Assembly (NCBI GenBank): GCA_902557385.1
Contig: CACDZF010000002.1
Location: 62,001-126,000, forward strand
Reading direction: 5' to 3'
Source: an uncultured Pelagibacteraceae bacterium
Lineage (GTDB): Bacteria > Pseudomonadota > Alphaproteobacteria > Pelagibacterales > Pelagibacteraceae
Length of the DNA: 64,000 nt
Below are positions 32,502 to 47,301 of the stretch, one piece after another. The notes below the pieces were generated by a model. The model made no database searches and was not told where the DNA came from. It worked only from the letters and a program-made list of their open reading frames with translations. The stretch's first letter is position 1. Every line of letters begins with the position of its first letter. A program made the position numbers and the translations under genes.

Positions 32502-34463
32502 ATGAAAGTGCCGATTCTCTTACCTAATATCTTTAACTATCCATTCACCTATCAGTCTGACACAAACCTAAAAGTTGGTGAATACGTAATAGTTCCTTTT
32601 GGTAAAACAAAAATGGTAGGTGTAGTTTGGAACCATTTCGAAAAAAAAAATGAAAAAAACTTCCATCTCAAAAAAATTATAAAAAGACTTAAAATTAACC
32701 CGTTAAACGAAAAAACAATTAATTTTTTAAACTGGTTTTCACAATATAATCTTATTCCAAAAGGAATGTCTTTAAAATTACATTTATTAAGCAATGAAGC
32801 AATTGAGGAAATACCTGATAAAGAATTTGAAAGTTATAGATTAGTCAAAAATAAATATGACTTTACACTTTCCAAAGAACAAGAGCAAAGTCTAGATGAA
32901 TTAAAAATTAAAAATAAAGAATTTAGAGTTCATGTTTTACAAGGCACAACTGGGTCTGGAAAAACAATTGTATACTTTAATTCGATCAAAGACAAAATCG
33001 ATAAAGGTTATCAGGGCTTGATTTTATTACCTGAAATAGGCTTAACATCTGAATTTGAGAAAAAATTTATTGATTTCTTCGGGTTTATTCCAGCAATTTG
33101 GCATTCAGGAATAACAAAAAAAAAGAAAAAAATTATATGGAACGGATTAACAAATGGAAAAATTAAAGTAGTCATTGGAGCAAGATCTGCGTTATTTCTA
33201 CCATTTAATAAATTAGGAATAATCATTGTTGATGAAGAGCATGATCAATCTTATAAGCAAGACGAGGGTGTAATTTATAATGCTCGTGATATGGCAATCT
33301 CAAGAGCATCTTTTGAAAATATTCCAATAGATCTTGTTTCCGCAGTGCCATCAATTGAAACATATGAGAATATAAAAAAAAGAAAATATTCTTACTCTAG
33401 AATTTTTAACAGATATAAAAATGCTCAACTTCCTAAACATCAAATTATTGATTTAAATAAATATAAACTTAATAATCAATCTTGGATTTCATCAAAAACA
33501 ATTGAAAAAGCAAAAAATCATTTAGAGAGTGGTGATCAGGTACTTTTTTTTATAAACAGAAGAGGATTTTCACCTTATGTTTTTTGTCAAAATTGTTTAA
33601 AAGTTTATTCATGTCCACACTGCTCAATTAACTTAGTTTATCATAAGAATAAAAAAAAACTTTTATGTCACTACTGTGGCTTTACAACTATTTTAAAAAG
33701 AACGTGCGACAGAAATATAAGTGGTAGTTGTAAATTTATTTTGAGTGGACCAGGCGTAGAAAAGGTCTTTGAAGAAGTAAAGAATTTTTTTCCCAATTAC
33801 CAAACATTAATTTTTTCTAGTGATACAATGAATAAAAAAAAATCCTCAATGGATCTGCAAAAAATTATTAATAATGAAGTTAAAATTTTAATTGGTACAC
33901 AATTGATATCTAAAGGTTATCATTTTCCAAATTTAAACTGTATTGTTGTTTTAGATATTGATTTATCATCACTAGGTCATGATTTAAGAGGAGCAGAAAA
34001 GAATCTTCAACTATATCACCAGCTATCAGGTAGAGCTGGTAGAACAGGAAAACCAGCAATTGTATATTTTCAAACCTATAATTTAAAATCTGATACCATT
34101 TCTAAACTTACTAATTCAGATCCATTTGTATTTTTAGAAAACGAACTTCAGTTAAGAAAAAAAAATAACCTGCCACCATTTGAAAGATTTATCGCTTTAA
34201 TATTGGCAAGTAAAGATGAAAAAAAATTAGAAAATGAGTCTCATAGGCTTAAACAGCACTTAGTAAAAAATTTAAATAGTAAAATTTTAGGACCTATTAA
34301 TGCACCTATTTATAAGATTAGAAAAAACTTTAGAAACAGAATATTAATACGGAGTAAAAAATCAGATATAATTCAAGAGCCCCTAAGTTTGGCATTAAAA
34401 AAATTTAAATTTTCACCAGGAATGAAACTAACGGTTGATGTTGATCCAATAAGCTTCAATTAA
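32502..34463 (+). CDS. priA: Primosomal replication protein N' (PriA helicase)
   Basis: LQGTTGSGKTIVYF, VDEEHDQSYKQDEGVIYNARDMA, LIGTQLISKGYHFPNL, YHQLSGRAGRTGKP; Zn-binding Cys cluster. Confidence 0.93.
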   Translation: MKVPILLPNIFNYPFTYQSDTNLKVGEYVIVPFGKTKMVGVVWNHFEKKNEKNFHLKKIIKRLKINPLNEKTINFLNWFSQYNLIPKGMSLKLHLLSNEAIEEIPDKEFESYRLVKNKYDFTLSKEQEQSLDELKIKNKEFRVHVLQGTTGSGKTIVYFNSIKDKIDKGYQGLILLPEIGLTSEFEKKFIDFFGFIPAIWHSGITKKKKKIIWNGLTNGKIKVVIGARSALFLPFNKLGIIIVDEEHDQSYKQDEGVIYNARDMAISRASFENIPIDLVSAVPSIETYENIKKRKYSYSRIFNRYKNAQLPKHQIIDLNKYKLNNQSWISSKTIEKAKNHLESGDQVLFFINRRGFSPYVFCQNCLKVYSCPHCSINLVYHKNKKKLLCHYCGFTTILKRTCDRNISGSCKFILSGPGVEKVFEEVKNFFPNYQTLIFSSDTMNKKKSSMDLQKIINNEVKILIGTQLISKGYHFPNLNCIVVLDIDLSSLGHDLRGAEKNLQLYHQLSGRAGRTGKPAIVYFQTYNLKSDTISKLTNSDPFVFLENELQLRKKNNLPPFERFIALILASKDEKKLENESHRLKQHLVKNLNSKILGPINAPIYKIRKNFRNRILIRSKKSDIIQEPLSLALKKFKFSPGMKLTVDVDPISFN

Positions 34464-34483
34464 TTGATATAAAAAAACCGATT

Positions 34484-34515
34484 TTGACAATCTGCAGCTT
34501 GAAGACAATATTGTC
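34484..34515 (+). promoter_or_regulatory. Putative promoter/operator upstream of atpHAGDC
   Basis: TTGACA (34484-34489) with weak -10 candidates; perfect 12-bp palindrome GACAATATTGTC at 34504-34515. Confidence 0.4.
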
Positions 34516-34573
34516 ATATGTTAGTTAAATTCAAAATTTTAAGAAAACTTCAAATATTAATTAGGAGCTTAAA

Positions 34574-35131
34574 TTGAGTAAAAATAAGAGTTTTTCTGAA
34601 ACATCAGCGAATAGGTACTCGTTAGCACTTTACGAATTAGCTAAAGAGTCTAGTGAACTAGATGAAATTGAAAAAAACTGTTCTTCGTTTTTAACATTAA
34701 TATTTAATAACAATGAATTTCAATCTTTAATAAAAAATCCAACTGTTAAAAAAGATGAACTACTTGCTACTGTGTTGAAAATATCAGATCAATACAAATT
34801 AAATAGTTTGTTAATCAAATTTTTAAGTTTTTTAATTTCAAAAAGAAGATTTTTTTATGTTGAAGAAATTTTAAAAGACTTTATTGAAACATGTTCAAAA
34901 AAAAGAGGTGAAATTAAAGCTCAATTAACTTCAGCAAAAGAACTTTCAGAAACTGAAATAAACAGCATTAAAGAAGAATTAACAAAAGATTTTGGTTCAA
35001 AAATAAAATTAAACTATAAACACGATGCAAGTTTAATTGGAGGATTGATAGTACAAGTGGGCAGTACAATGGTAGACTCTTCAATTAAAAATAAATTACA
35101 AAAAATAGAAAATAGAATGATAGAGGCTTAA
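34574..35131 (+). CDS. atpH: ATP synthase F1 delta subunit
   Basis: TTG start with AGGAG 6 nt upstream; ANRYSLALYELAKES; GGLIVQVGSTMVDSSIKNKL. Confidence 0.93.
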   Translation: MSKNKSFSETSANRYSLALYELAKESSELDEIEKNCSSFLTLIFNNNEFQSLIKNPTVKKDELLATVLKISDQYKLNSLLIKFLSFLISKRRFFYVEEILKDFIETCSKKRGEIKAQLTSAKELSETEINSIKEELTKDFGSKIKLNYKHDASLIGGLIVQVGSTMVDSSIKNKLQKIENRMIEA

Positions 35132-36667
35132 ATGGAAATAAACCCTTCAGAAGTAACTAAAATATTAAAAGAACAAATAAAAAATTTTGGAAGCAAGGCT
35201 GAAATAACTGAAGTAGGACAAGTTTTGTCGGTAGGTGATGGTATAGCTAGAATTTATGGTCTTGATAATGTTCAGGCAGGAGAGATGGTAGAATTTGCCG
35301 ATGGTTCAAAAGGAATGGCATTAAACTTAGAAAGTGAAAATGTCGGTGTTGTAATTTTTGGAGATGATAAAGCAATTAAAGAAGGTGACACAGTCAAAAG
35401 AACAGGAGCAATTGTTGATACACCAGTTGGAAAAGAATTACTAGGAAGGGTCGTTGATGGATTAGGAAATCCAATAGATGGCAAGGGAGCATTAGATAAA
35501 TCTGTCAAAAGAAGCAGAGTTGAGGTAAAGGCTCCAGGAATTATTCCTCGTAAATCAGTTAGTGAGCCAATGCAAACTGGACTTAAATCAATTGATAGTT
35601 TAGTACCAATTGGAAGAGGTCAGAGAGAATTAATTATTGGTGATAGACAAACAGGCAAAACAGCAGTTGCTATTGATGCAATCATAAATCAAAAAAAAAT
35701 AAACGAGTCTAATGATGAGAAGCAAAAATTATATTGTGTTTACGTAGCAATAGGACAAAAAAGATCTACCGTTAGACAAATTGAAAAAACATTAGAAGAA
35801 GCTGGCGCAATGGAGTATACAACCATTGTTGCAGCAACAGCTTCAGACGCTGCTCCACTTCAATTTTTAGCCCCTTATACTGGTTGTGCAATGGGAGAAT
35901 ATTTTAGAGACAATGGAATGCATGCTTTAATTATATATGACGATCTTTCAAAACAAGCAGTTGCTTATAGACAGATGTCACTATTATTAAGAAGACCACC
36001 TGGAAGAGAAGCTTACCCAGGAGATGTATTTTATTTGCATAGCAGACTACTTGAAAGAGCAGCTAAATTGAGTGATGAGCATGGTGGAGGATCTTTAACA
36101 GCTCTTCCGATAATTGAAACACAGGGTGGTGATGTTTCGGCGTTTATACCTACAAATGTAATTTCAATTACAGACGGTCAAATTTTTTTGGAAACAGAAT
36201 TGTTCAATCAAGGTATAAGACCAGCAATTAACGTAGGATTATCGGTCTCAAGGGTTGGATCATCTGCTCAAACCAAAGCAATGAAAAAAGTTTCTGGATC
36301 GATGAAACTTGAACTTGCTCAATATAGAGAAATGGCAGCATTTGCTCAGTTTGGATCAGATCTAGATGCCTCTACTCAGAAACTTTTAAATAGAGGATCT
36401 AAATTAACTGAACTATTAAAACAAAAACAATACTCACCTATGACTGTAGCTGAACAAGTAATTTCAGTATTTTGTGGTGTAAAAGGTCATTTAGATGATA
36501 TTGAACAAAAAAATATTGCTGATTTTGAAAAAAAAATTATTGAAAAATGCAGATCAGAGAAGCCAGAAATTGTAGACTCGATTTCAAGTTCTGGCAAACT
36601 TGAAGAAAATACAGAAAAATCTTTGAACGAAATTATTATCGAACTTAAAAAAAACTTTAACTCTTAG
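35132..36667 (+). CDS. atpA: ATP synthase F1 alpha subunit
   Basis: [36 protein letters not shown]. Confidence 0.98.
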   Translation: MEINPSEVTKILKEQIKNFGSKAEITEVGQVLSVGDGIARIYGLDNVQAGEMVEFADGSKGMALNLESENVGVVIFGDDKAIKEGDTVKRTGAIVDTPVGKELLGRVVDGLGNPIDGKGALDKSVKRSRVEVKAPGIIPRKSVSEPMQTGLKSIDSLVPIGRGQRELIIGDRQTGKTAVAIDAIINQKKINESNDEKQKLYCVYVAIGQKRSTVRQIEKTLEEAGAMEYTTIVAATASDAAPLQFLAPYTGCAMGEYFRDNGMHALIIYDDLSKQAVAYRQMSLLLRRPPGREAYPGDVFYLHSRLLERAAKLSDEHGGGSLTALPIIETQGGDVSAFIPTNVISITDGQIFLETELFNQGIRPAINVGLSVSRVGSSAQTKAMKKVSGSMKLELAQYREMAAFAQFGSDLDASTQKLLNRGSKLTELLKQKQYSPMTVAEQVISVFCGVKGHLDDIEQKNIADFEKKIIEKCRSEKPEIVDSISSSGKLEENTEKSLNEIIIELKKNFNS

Positions 36668-36670
36668 AAA

Positions 36671-38966
<2,296 letters not shown>

Positions 38967-38967
<1 letters not shown>

Positions 38968-39365
38968 TGAGTGAAGGCTTTAAACTCGAAATAGTAAACC
39001 CAGAAAGTTCATTTTTATTAAAAGAAGGAGTTTCTGAGGTGGTAGTCCCTGCTTTTGAAGGCGATATGGGAATTTTAAAAGACCATATATCAATAATATC
39101 TTTTTTAAAGCCTGGACTAGTTAAAGTTTTTGAAGGCACCAATGAAGAAATTTTCTATGTTGATGATGGAATAGTAGAATTTAAAAATAATTGTTTATCA
39201 ATATTAACAAGTAATATTTTTAACATTAAAAAAATGGATAAAAACATTGTAAGAGATGCTTTGGCTAAAGCCGAGCAAGAAACTAAAAAGAATGATATTT
39301 CTGATCAAAACAAATACCTTATTGATCAGAAGATTGAAGTTTTAAAAAACCTAACTTTAAATTAG
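38967..39365 (+). CDS. atpC: ATP synthase F1 epsilon subunit
   Basis: LEIVNPESSFLLKEGVSEVVVPAFEGDMGILKDHISIIS; end of atpHAGDC operon. Confidence 0.93.
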
Positions 39366-39847
39366 TTTAATACCTTTGATATTTCCTGTTTAAGACTTTT
39401 GTAAACGTTTAGCTTAAAATTTACTGCTATCTTTGTTAAATCTTTCAAATCAATCCATTTCCATTCTAGAAATTCAGGTTTTTTTGTACTTATATTTATC
39501 TCCGACTCATTTCCAATAAATCTCATAATAAACCATTTTTGTATTTGTCCTTTAAATCTACCTTTCCAAATAATTCCTATCAATTCATCTGGTAGAATAT
39601 AGGATAATTTTTTATCGATTTCATGAACTAGTTCTACACTTACTATACTAGTTTCTTCTTTTAACTCCCTTAAGGCAGCATCATAATAATTTTCGTCTTT
39701 ATCAACACCTCCCTGAGGCATTTGCCAAAAATTTTTAGGATTATCAATTCTTTTAGCTACAAATATTTTATTTTCATTATTTAATACTACAACCCCAACT
39801 CCATTTCTGTATGGAAGTTTTTCGAAGCTTTCCCTTTTTTTACTCAT
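39362..39847 (-). CDS. rppH: RNA pyrophosphohydrolase (Nudix, RppH)
   Basis: LPYRNGVGVVVLNNENKIFVAKRID, WQMPQGGVDKDENYYDAALRELKEETSI Nudix box. Confidence 0.88.
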   Translation of the reverse strand: MSKKRESFEKLPYRNGVGVVVLNNENKIFVAKRIDNPKNFWQMPQGGVDKDENYYDAALRELKEETSIVSVELVHEIDKKLSYILPDELIGIIWKGRFKGQIQKWFIMRFIGNESEINISTKKPEFLEWKWIDLKDLTKIAVNFKLNVYKSLKQEISKVLN

Positions 39848-40976
39848 TGAGAAGCTTCAATGCAAATTTGAGTTGATTATCACTTTCTGAGTTTATTTTG
39901 AAATCATCTGTTTCTTCACCTATTTCAATATCTGGCACCACACCTACTTCAGAAATAGATTTTCCTGATGGTAAGTAGTACTTTGATATAGTTAATCTAA
40001 TTGCTCCTTTATTTTTTAAAGGAATAATTGATTGAACAGATCCTTTCCCATAACTTTGCTCACCAAGGACTATAGCTCTTTTGTGGTCTTTTAAGGCACC
40101 AGCTACAATTTCTGATGCTGAAGCAGATCCGTAATTAATTAAAACAATTAAAGTTTTTCCATCTATGATGTCACCCTTTCTAGCAAAAAATTTTTTATTT
40201 TCAGATTTATTTCTGCTCTTAGTTGAAACAATCTCACCTTCATTTAAAAAAAAATCTGATATTTTTATCGCTTGTGAAAGTAAACCACCAGGGTTGTTTC
40301 TAAGATCTAAAATATAACTTTTTATATTTTTATTTTTTTTTATTACTTTAAGTTGATTTTTAATTTGGTCGCTACTATTTTCATTAAAAGCATTTAATCT
40401 TAAATAACCTACACTATTTTCTAAGATTTCTGACTTTACTGACTGAATTTTTATAATTTCTCTTGTTATGTTAAAAATTAATGCTTTCTTAACTCCTTTT
40501 CTTCTAACTGTTATTTCTATATCGCTTCCAACTTCTCCTCTCATTAAATCAACAGCCTCTGATAATGATTTTCCCTGAACTTGTTCATCATTAATTTTGA
40601 CTATGTAATCACCAGCCTTTAAACCTGCTTTTGAAGCTGGAGTATTATCAATTGGTGAAATTACCTTAACCACGCCTGCTTCCATACCAACTTCAATTCC
40701 TAAACCTCCAAATTTTCCACTAGTTTCAGTTTGCATATTTGATAACATTTCAGGTGACATGTAAGAGGAATATGGGTCTAGAGATTGTAATACACCATCA
40801 ATAGCTGCATCCATAACTTCACTTTGATCTATTTCTTCCACATATTCATTATTTATTTTGTTTAACACTTCACTAAACAAATCAATCTTCTGATAGATTG
40901 TAGAATTATTTGCAGCAAAACTTTTATTAAAACAAAATAAAAATAAAATTATTAATATTTTAAAATATTTTTTCAT
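39840..40976 (-). CDS. ctpA: Carboxy-terminal processing protease (S41 family)
   Basis: Signal-like N-terminus, PDZ region, YGSASASEIVAGALKDHKRAIVLGEQSYGKGSVQ. Confidence 0.9.
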   Translation of the reverse strand: MKKYFKILIILFLFCFNKSFAANNSTIYQKIDLFSEVLNKINNEYVEEIDQSEVMDAAIDGVLQSLDPYSSYMSPEMLSNMQTETSGKFGGLGIEVGMEAGVVKVISPIDNTPASKAGLKAGDYIVKINDEQVQGKSLSEAVDLMRGEVGSDIEITVRRKGVKKALIFNITREIIKIQSVKSEILENSVGYLRLNAFNENSSDQIKNQLKVIKKNKNIKSYILDLRNNPGGLLSQAIKISDFFLNEGEIVSTKSRNKSENKKFFARKGDIIDGKTLIVLINYGSASASEIVAGALKDHKRAIVLGEQSYGKGSVQSIIPLKNKGAIRLTISKYYLPSGKSISEVGVVPDIEIGEETDDFKINSESDNQLKFALKLLNE

Positions 40977-41323
40977 ATTATTATTTTTTCTTTTGGTATC
41001 AATTCAGACCACATTTCTTCTAATTCATAAAATTTTCTTTTTTCCGGGTTAAATATATGAACAATCAAATCTATTCCATCAATTAGTTTCCATTCACTAC
41101 TATCCGATCCTTCAATTTTACAATTTTTAATTCCACTATTTTTAAATTTTTGTAACACCTGTTCTGACAAAGCTTGAATATGTCTTGATGAGGTTCCACT
41201 TGCTATAATCATATAGTCTGCCATTGAACTTTTGCTAGCAAGATCAATGCTAACCACATCTAATGCTTTATTTCTGTCTAAGGTTTTTAAAATTATATCT
41301 TTTAGATCTGCTATTTTATCCAT
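40973..41323 (-). CDS. rsfS: Ribosomal silencing factor RsfS
   Basis: SSMADYMIIASGTSSRHIQALSEQV, WKLIDGIDLIVHIFNPEKRKFYELEEMW. Confidence 0.92.
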   Translation of the reverse strand: MDKIADLKDIILKTLDRNKALDVVSIDLASKSSMADYMIIASGTSSRHIQALSEQVLQKFKNSGIKNCKIEGSDSSEWKLIDGIDLIVHIFNPEKRKFYELEEMWSELIPKEKIII

Positions 41324-41340
41324 TAATTATTAAAATCTTA

Positions 41341-41874
41341 TCAAATTTTTCTTAATTTAGAAGATGAAATATTAACTTTTTTAAAGTTAATAAATTTTAA
41401 ACTTTTATGTCTAAGGTGTTTAAAAGCGATCGATTTTAAGGATTGAGCTTTAAAACCCTGTCTATCAAAAACTAAAATATTGCATTTTTGTGAAATTAAT
41501 TTCCATTTATACCATTTGTGAAATTGAATAAGATTATCCGCACCAATAATTAAAAATATTTTACAATTATTTTTTCTTATTATTAAATTTATTAAATTTA
41601 TTGTTCTATTGGATTTAATTTTATCTTCAAAATATTTAATTTTAATAAATTTATTAGGTTTTGTTATTTTTTTTGATAATTTAATTCTTGTATTCAAATT
41701 TAATCTACTTTTTTTTTTAAAAGGATTTCTTTTAGTAATAGCCCAAATTATGTGATCTAATTTAAATTTCTTTTTTGCTGTCGTGGATATTGCAATATGT
41801 CCTTCATGTGGAGGGTCAAAGCTACCACCTAATAATCCAATATTTTTAATTATTTTTTTATTTTTTGTCTTCAA
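41341..41874 (-). CDS. nadD: Nicotinate-nucleotide adenylyltransferase
   Basis: GLLGGSFDPPHEGHIAIS, WAITKRNPFK; gene order proA-nadD-rsfS. Confidence 0.88.
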   Translation of the reverse strand: MKTKNKKIIKNIGLLGGSFDPPHEGHIAISTTAKKKFKLDHIIWAITKRNPFKKKSRLNLNTRIKLSKKITKPNKFIKIKYFEDKIKSNRTINLINLIIRKNNCKIFLIIGADNLIQFHKWYKWKLISQKCNILVFDRQGFKAQSLKSIAFKHLRHKSLKFINFKKVNISSSKLRKI

Positions 41875-41876
41875 TT

Positions 41877-43127
41877 TTATTTCCTGATATGACCTTTTCC
41901 ATGAACTTCATATTTATATGAAACTAATTGATTTAATCCAACAGGACCTCTTGGTGGTAAATTATTTGTTGAAATCCCAACTTCACCTCCAAATCCAAAT
42001 TCTCCACCGTCAGCAAATTGAGTTGATGTATTATGCATAACTATCGAACTATTAATATTTTTAATAAATTTTTGAGCTGTTTTTTTATTTTTTGTAATTA
42101 TTGATTCTGTATGGGATGTTCCATATTTATTTATATGTTTTATTGCTTCCTCACAACTATTAACAGATTTAGCAGAAATTGTAGGAGCCAAATATTCTGT
42201 AGACCAATCCTTATCTTTTGCTGAATATATTTTTCCTTTGAAAAATTTTCTTATTAAATTATCTCCCAAAATTTTGCAATTGCTATCTTGTAAATTTTTT
42301 AAAACTATATTGCAAAATTTCTTAATAATTTTTTTATGAAATAAAACTGTTTCTGTTGCACCACATATACTTGTATTTCTTAGCTTAGCATTATGAAGAA
42401 CTTTGTTAGCCATTTTTAAATTTGCGTCTTTATCAATATATGTGTGACAAATTCCTTCTAAATGACCAATTATTGGTAATTTAGATATCGTTTGTACTTT
42501 TTTGACTAAACTTTTACCACCTCTTGGTATAATCACGTCTATCTCTTTAGTCATTTTAGCTAACAAGAAGTCTACTATTTTTCTATTTCTATCGTTTATA
42601 AATTGAACAAAGTCCGGGTTGACCTTATTCATTGTTAAGGCCTTTCTAAATAATGAAGATAAAATTTTATTAGTATTTATTGCTTCTGAACCTCCTCTCA
42701 AAATTACCGCATTTCCTGACTTAAAACATAAGCTTGATATATCTGAGGTAACATTTGGTCTACTTTCATAAATAACAGCAATTACACCAATAGGTGTTGA
42801 AACTTTTTTAATATTTAATCCATTAGGTCTTTTCCAATTATCCAAAATTTTATCTACAGGATCTCTTAATTTAATAATGTCTTTAACTGATTTTTTTATA
42901 GACTCTAATTTTTTTGAAGTTAACATTAATCTATCAATCAAATTTGTTTTAAGTTTTTTCTTTTTAGCAAACTTAATATCTTTTTTATTTTGTTGTAGAA
43001 TTTTTTTTTCGTTTTTTTTTAAAAGGACTAAAAATTTTTTTAGGACCTTATTTTTTGTTGTACTATCAACTTTATTTTCAATTGCCTTCCTAGCATTTTT
43101 GCCGATCATCTTTACATATTTGCTCAT
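41877..43127 (-). CDS. proA: Gamma-glutamyl phosphate reductase
   Basis: PIGVIAVIYESRPNVTSDISSLCFKSGNAVILRGGSEA. Confidence 0.95.
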   Translation of the reverse strand: MSKYVKMIGKNARKAIENKVDSTTKNKVLKKFLVLLKKNEKKILQQNKKDIKFAKKKKLKTNLIDRLMLTSKKLESIKKSVKDIIKLRDPVDKILDNWKRPNGLNIKKVSTPIGVIAVIYESRPNVTSDISSLCFKSGNAVILRGGSEAINTNKILSSLFRKALTMNKVNPDFVQFINDRNRKIVDFLLAKMTKEIDVIIPRGGKSLVKKVQTISKLPIIGHLEGICHTYIDKDANLKMANKVLHNAKLRNTSICGATETVLFHKKIIKKFCNIVLKNLQDSNCKILGDNLIRKFFKGKIYSAKDKDWSTEYLAPTISAKSVNSCEEAIKHINKYGTSHTESIITKNKKTAQKFIKNINSSIVMHNTSTQFADGGEFGFGGEVGISTNNLPPRGPVGLNQLVSYKYEVHGKGHIRK

Positions 43128-43128
43128 T

Positions 43129-45235
<2,107 letters not shown>

Positions 45236-45239
45236 CTAA

Positions 45240-45494
45240 TTAATTGGGTTTTACTGAAACAAAGGTTCTGTCTGATTTTGTTTTTTTAAATTCAACTTTA
45301 CCTTTAACTAGTGAAAATATTGAATGATCTTTGCCCATTTTAACGTGTTCCCCAGGAAAAATTTTTGTACCTCTTTGTCTAACAATAATATTTCCAGGTA
45401 TAACATATTGACCACCATATTTTTTTACACCAAGTCTTCGTCCTGCACTATCACGTCCGTTTCTTGATGATCCACCTGCTTTTTTTGTTGCCAT
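45240..45494 (-). CDS. rpmA: 50S ribosomal protein bL27
   Basis: [44 protein letters not shown]. Confidence 0.97.
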   Translation of the reverse strand: MATKKAGGSSRNGRDSAGRRLGVKKYGGQYVIPGNIIVRQRGTKIFPGEHVKMGKDHSIFSLVKGKVEFKKTKSDRTFVSVKPN

Positions 45495-45505
45495 AGCTTA
45501 CCTTA

Positions 45506-45913
45506 TTACTTTTTTTCCTGAGTTTCTTTTTTTACTTCTTTTTTATTCTTAACTGGTTTATTTATTTTTTCTGCTTCTGATAATAATTTACCATCTTTTG
45601 AAAATATTTTGTTAATTCTTATTAAAGAATACTGTTGTCTATGACCATTTTTTCTTCTTGAATTTTTTCTTCGTCTTTTTTTAAAAATCAAAACAGTTCT
45701 ATTTTTTGAATTTTTTATTAAATTTGCTTCAACTTTAGCACCTTTAATTATAGGTGTACCAATTTCAATATTAGTATCATCTCCGTAGGCCAAAACTTCT
45801 TTGAAATCTACTAATGTTTCGGGCTTAGATTCTTGTAATTTTTCTACCTTAAGAATTTCCCCAGCTCTAACTTTGTACTGTTTACCACCCGTTTGTATTA
45901 CTGCGTAAGACAT
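45506..45913 (-). CDS. rplU: 50S ribosomal protein bL21
   Basis: MSYAVIQTGGKQYKVRAGEILKVEKL; Lys-rich C-terminal tail. Confidence 0.96.
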   Translation of the reverse strand: MSYAVIQTGGKQYKVRAGEILKVEKLQESKPETLVDFKEVLAYGDDTNIEIGTPIIKGAKVEANLIKNSKNRTVLIFKKRRRKNSRRKNGHRQQYSLIRINKIFSKDGKLLSEAEKINKPVKNKKEVKKETQEKK

Positions 45914-45939
45914 TGTTAATCAAAATTTTTATATTCTGC

Positions 45940-45967
45940 AATATAGTTCGAGACTTCTTATAGTCAA
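45940..45967 (-). promoter_or_regulatory. Putative sigma-70 promoter for rplU-rpmA-obgE
   Basis: Minus strand TTGACT (45967-45962), 16-bp spacer, TATATT (45945-45940). Confidence 0.55.
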
Positions 45968-45977
45968 GTTTAATAAG

Positions 45978-46697
45978 CTAAAAATTGTCCTTTAAATCTC
46001 TTAATTTTGAAAAGTTTTCCAAATTTTTTGATCTTAAAAAAATATTACATTCAATTTCATCTTTTATTGTTGATGGCAAAGTTGGTAAATTTTTGTTTAA
46101 TTTTTCTTTAATTATATTAATTTTCTTTTTAAGATTTTGATTATCTGGATCATATTTCAAGCAAAAATCAGAATTTTTTAAAGTATATTCATGTCCACAA
46201 TATATATTTGTATCAAGGGGCAGATCTTTAAAAAAATTTAATGAATTGAACATTTGTGAGTAAGTACCTTCAAAAATTCTCCCACAACCTAAGGAAAAAA
46301 GAGTGTCACCAGAAAAAATAATTTTTTCATTAAAAAAATAGAAACAAATATGGCCACGTGTGTGACCTGGAATATGAAAAATTTTTGCTTCAAATTTTTT
46401 TTCTTTCCAAATCTGTTTATCTTTTACCGTAATATCTATTTCTGGAATTCGATTTTTATCATCAATATATCCAACTACTTTTGCCCCGTATCTTTCTTTT
46501 AACTTTTTATTACCTCCTACATGGTCATAATGGTGATGTGTATTTAATATAAAATCTAATTTAATATTATTTTTATCTAATATTTCAGCTACAGGAGTTG
46601 CTTCACTTGGATCAATTACACAAGATGTATTATTTATATCATCTATCAGCAAGTAGGAATAATTATCTTTAAGACATGGTATTATTTTAATTTTCAT
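45978..46697 (-). CDS. gloB: Hydroxyacylglutathione hydrolase (glyoxalase II)
   Basis: LNTHHHYDHVGGN, IPGHTRGHICFYF, FSGDTLFSLGCGRIFEGT. Confidence 0.92.
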   Translation of the reverse strand: MKIKIIPCLKDNYSYLLIDDINNTSCVIDPSEATPVAEILDKNNIKLDFILNTHHHYDHVGGNKKLKERYGAKVVGYIDDKNRIPEIDITVKDKQIWKEKKFEAKIFHIPGHTRGHICFYFFNEKIIFSGDTLFSLGCGRIFEGTYSQMFNSLNFFKDLPLDTNIYCGHEYTLKNSDFCLKYDPDNQNLKKKINIIKEKLNKNLPTLPSTIKDEIECNIFLRSKNLENFSKLRDLKDNF

Positions 46698-47295
46698 ATT
46701 TTTTTTCTATAAGAAAAATTCCCAGTTCAGAGGAAAAATTTTTTAAATTTAAATTAAAATTGCTAATTTCAGAAGTTTTTTTTTCATGTAGTGCTATTGA
46801 TTTATATAATTTAATTTTTTTTTTTGAGCAAAAATTAAAAAAATCTTTAAGAGTACACATGTGTAGGTTTGGGGTATTGTACCATTCATCTGGAAGATTC
46901 TTGGTTACAGGCATCGTTCCTTTAACTAATAAATCTAATCTTACTTTCCAAAACCCAAAATTTGGAATTGTAACTATTGCTTTATCTGCAACATTTAAAA
47001 GGTCATCAATAACCCTTTCCGGGTTATAGAAAGCTTGTAATGTTTGACTTAAAATTGCATAGTTAAAAGATGAATCAGGAAATTGTTTTAAATCTTTTTC
47101 TGCGTTTCCTTCAATTACAGTTAAACCTTTTGATATACATATTTGAACCTTATCTTTAGAAATTTCTAAGCCTCTCGTATCAACATTTTTTTTATCTTTT
47201 AAATATTTCATTAAAGTTCCATCACCACACCCAACATCAAGAACTCTCGTATTATTTTCGATTAAATCAGAAATTATTTGAAATTCCTTTTTCAT
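46687..47295 (-). CDS. metW: Methionine biosynthesis protein MetW
   Basis: RVLDVGCGDGTLMKYLKD, LSQTLQAFYNPERVIDDLLNVADKAIVTIPNFGFWKVRLDLLVKGTMP; downstream of metX. Confidence 0.93.
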   Translation of the reverse strand: MKKEFQIISDLIENNTRVLDVGCGDGTLMKYLKDKKNVDTRGLEISKDKVQICISKGLTVIEGNAEKDLKQFPDSSFNYAILSQTLQAFYNPERVIDDLLNVADKAIVTIPNFGFWKVRLDLLVKGTMPVTKNLPDEWYNTPNLHMCTLKDFFNFCSKKKIKLYKSIALHEKKTSEISNFNLNLKNFSSELGIFLIEKKYEN

Positions 47296-47301
47296 AATTA
47301 T

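Noticed and set aside
32502-34463. priA as a pseudogene because of altered motifs
   Set aside because: Full-length open frame with intact Walker A, DEEH and C-terminal helicase motifs; substitutions noted as a finding instead.
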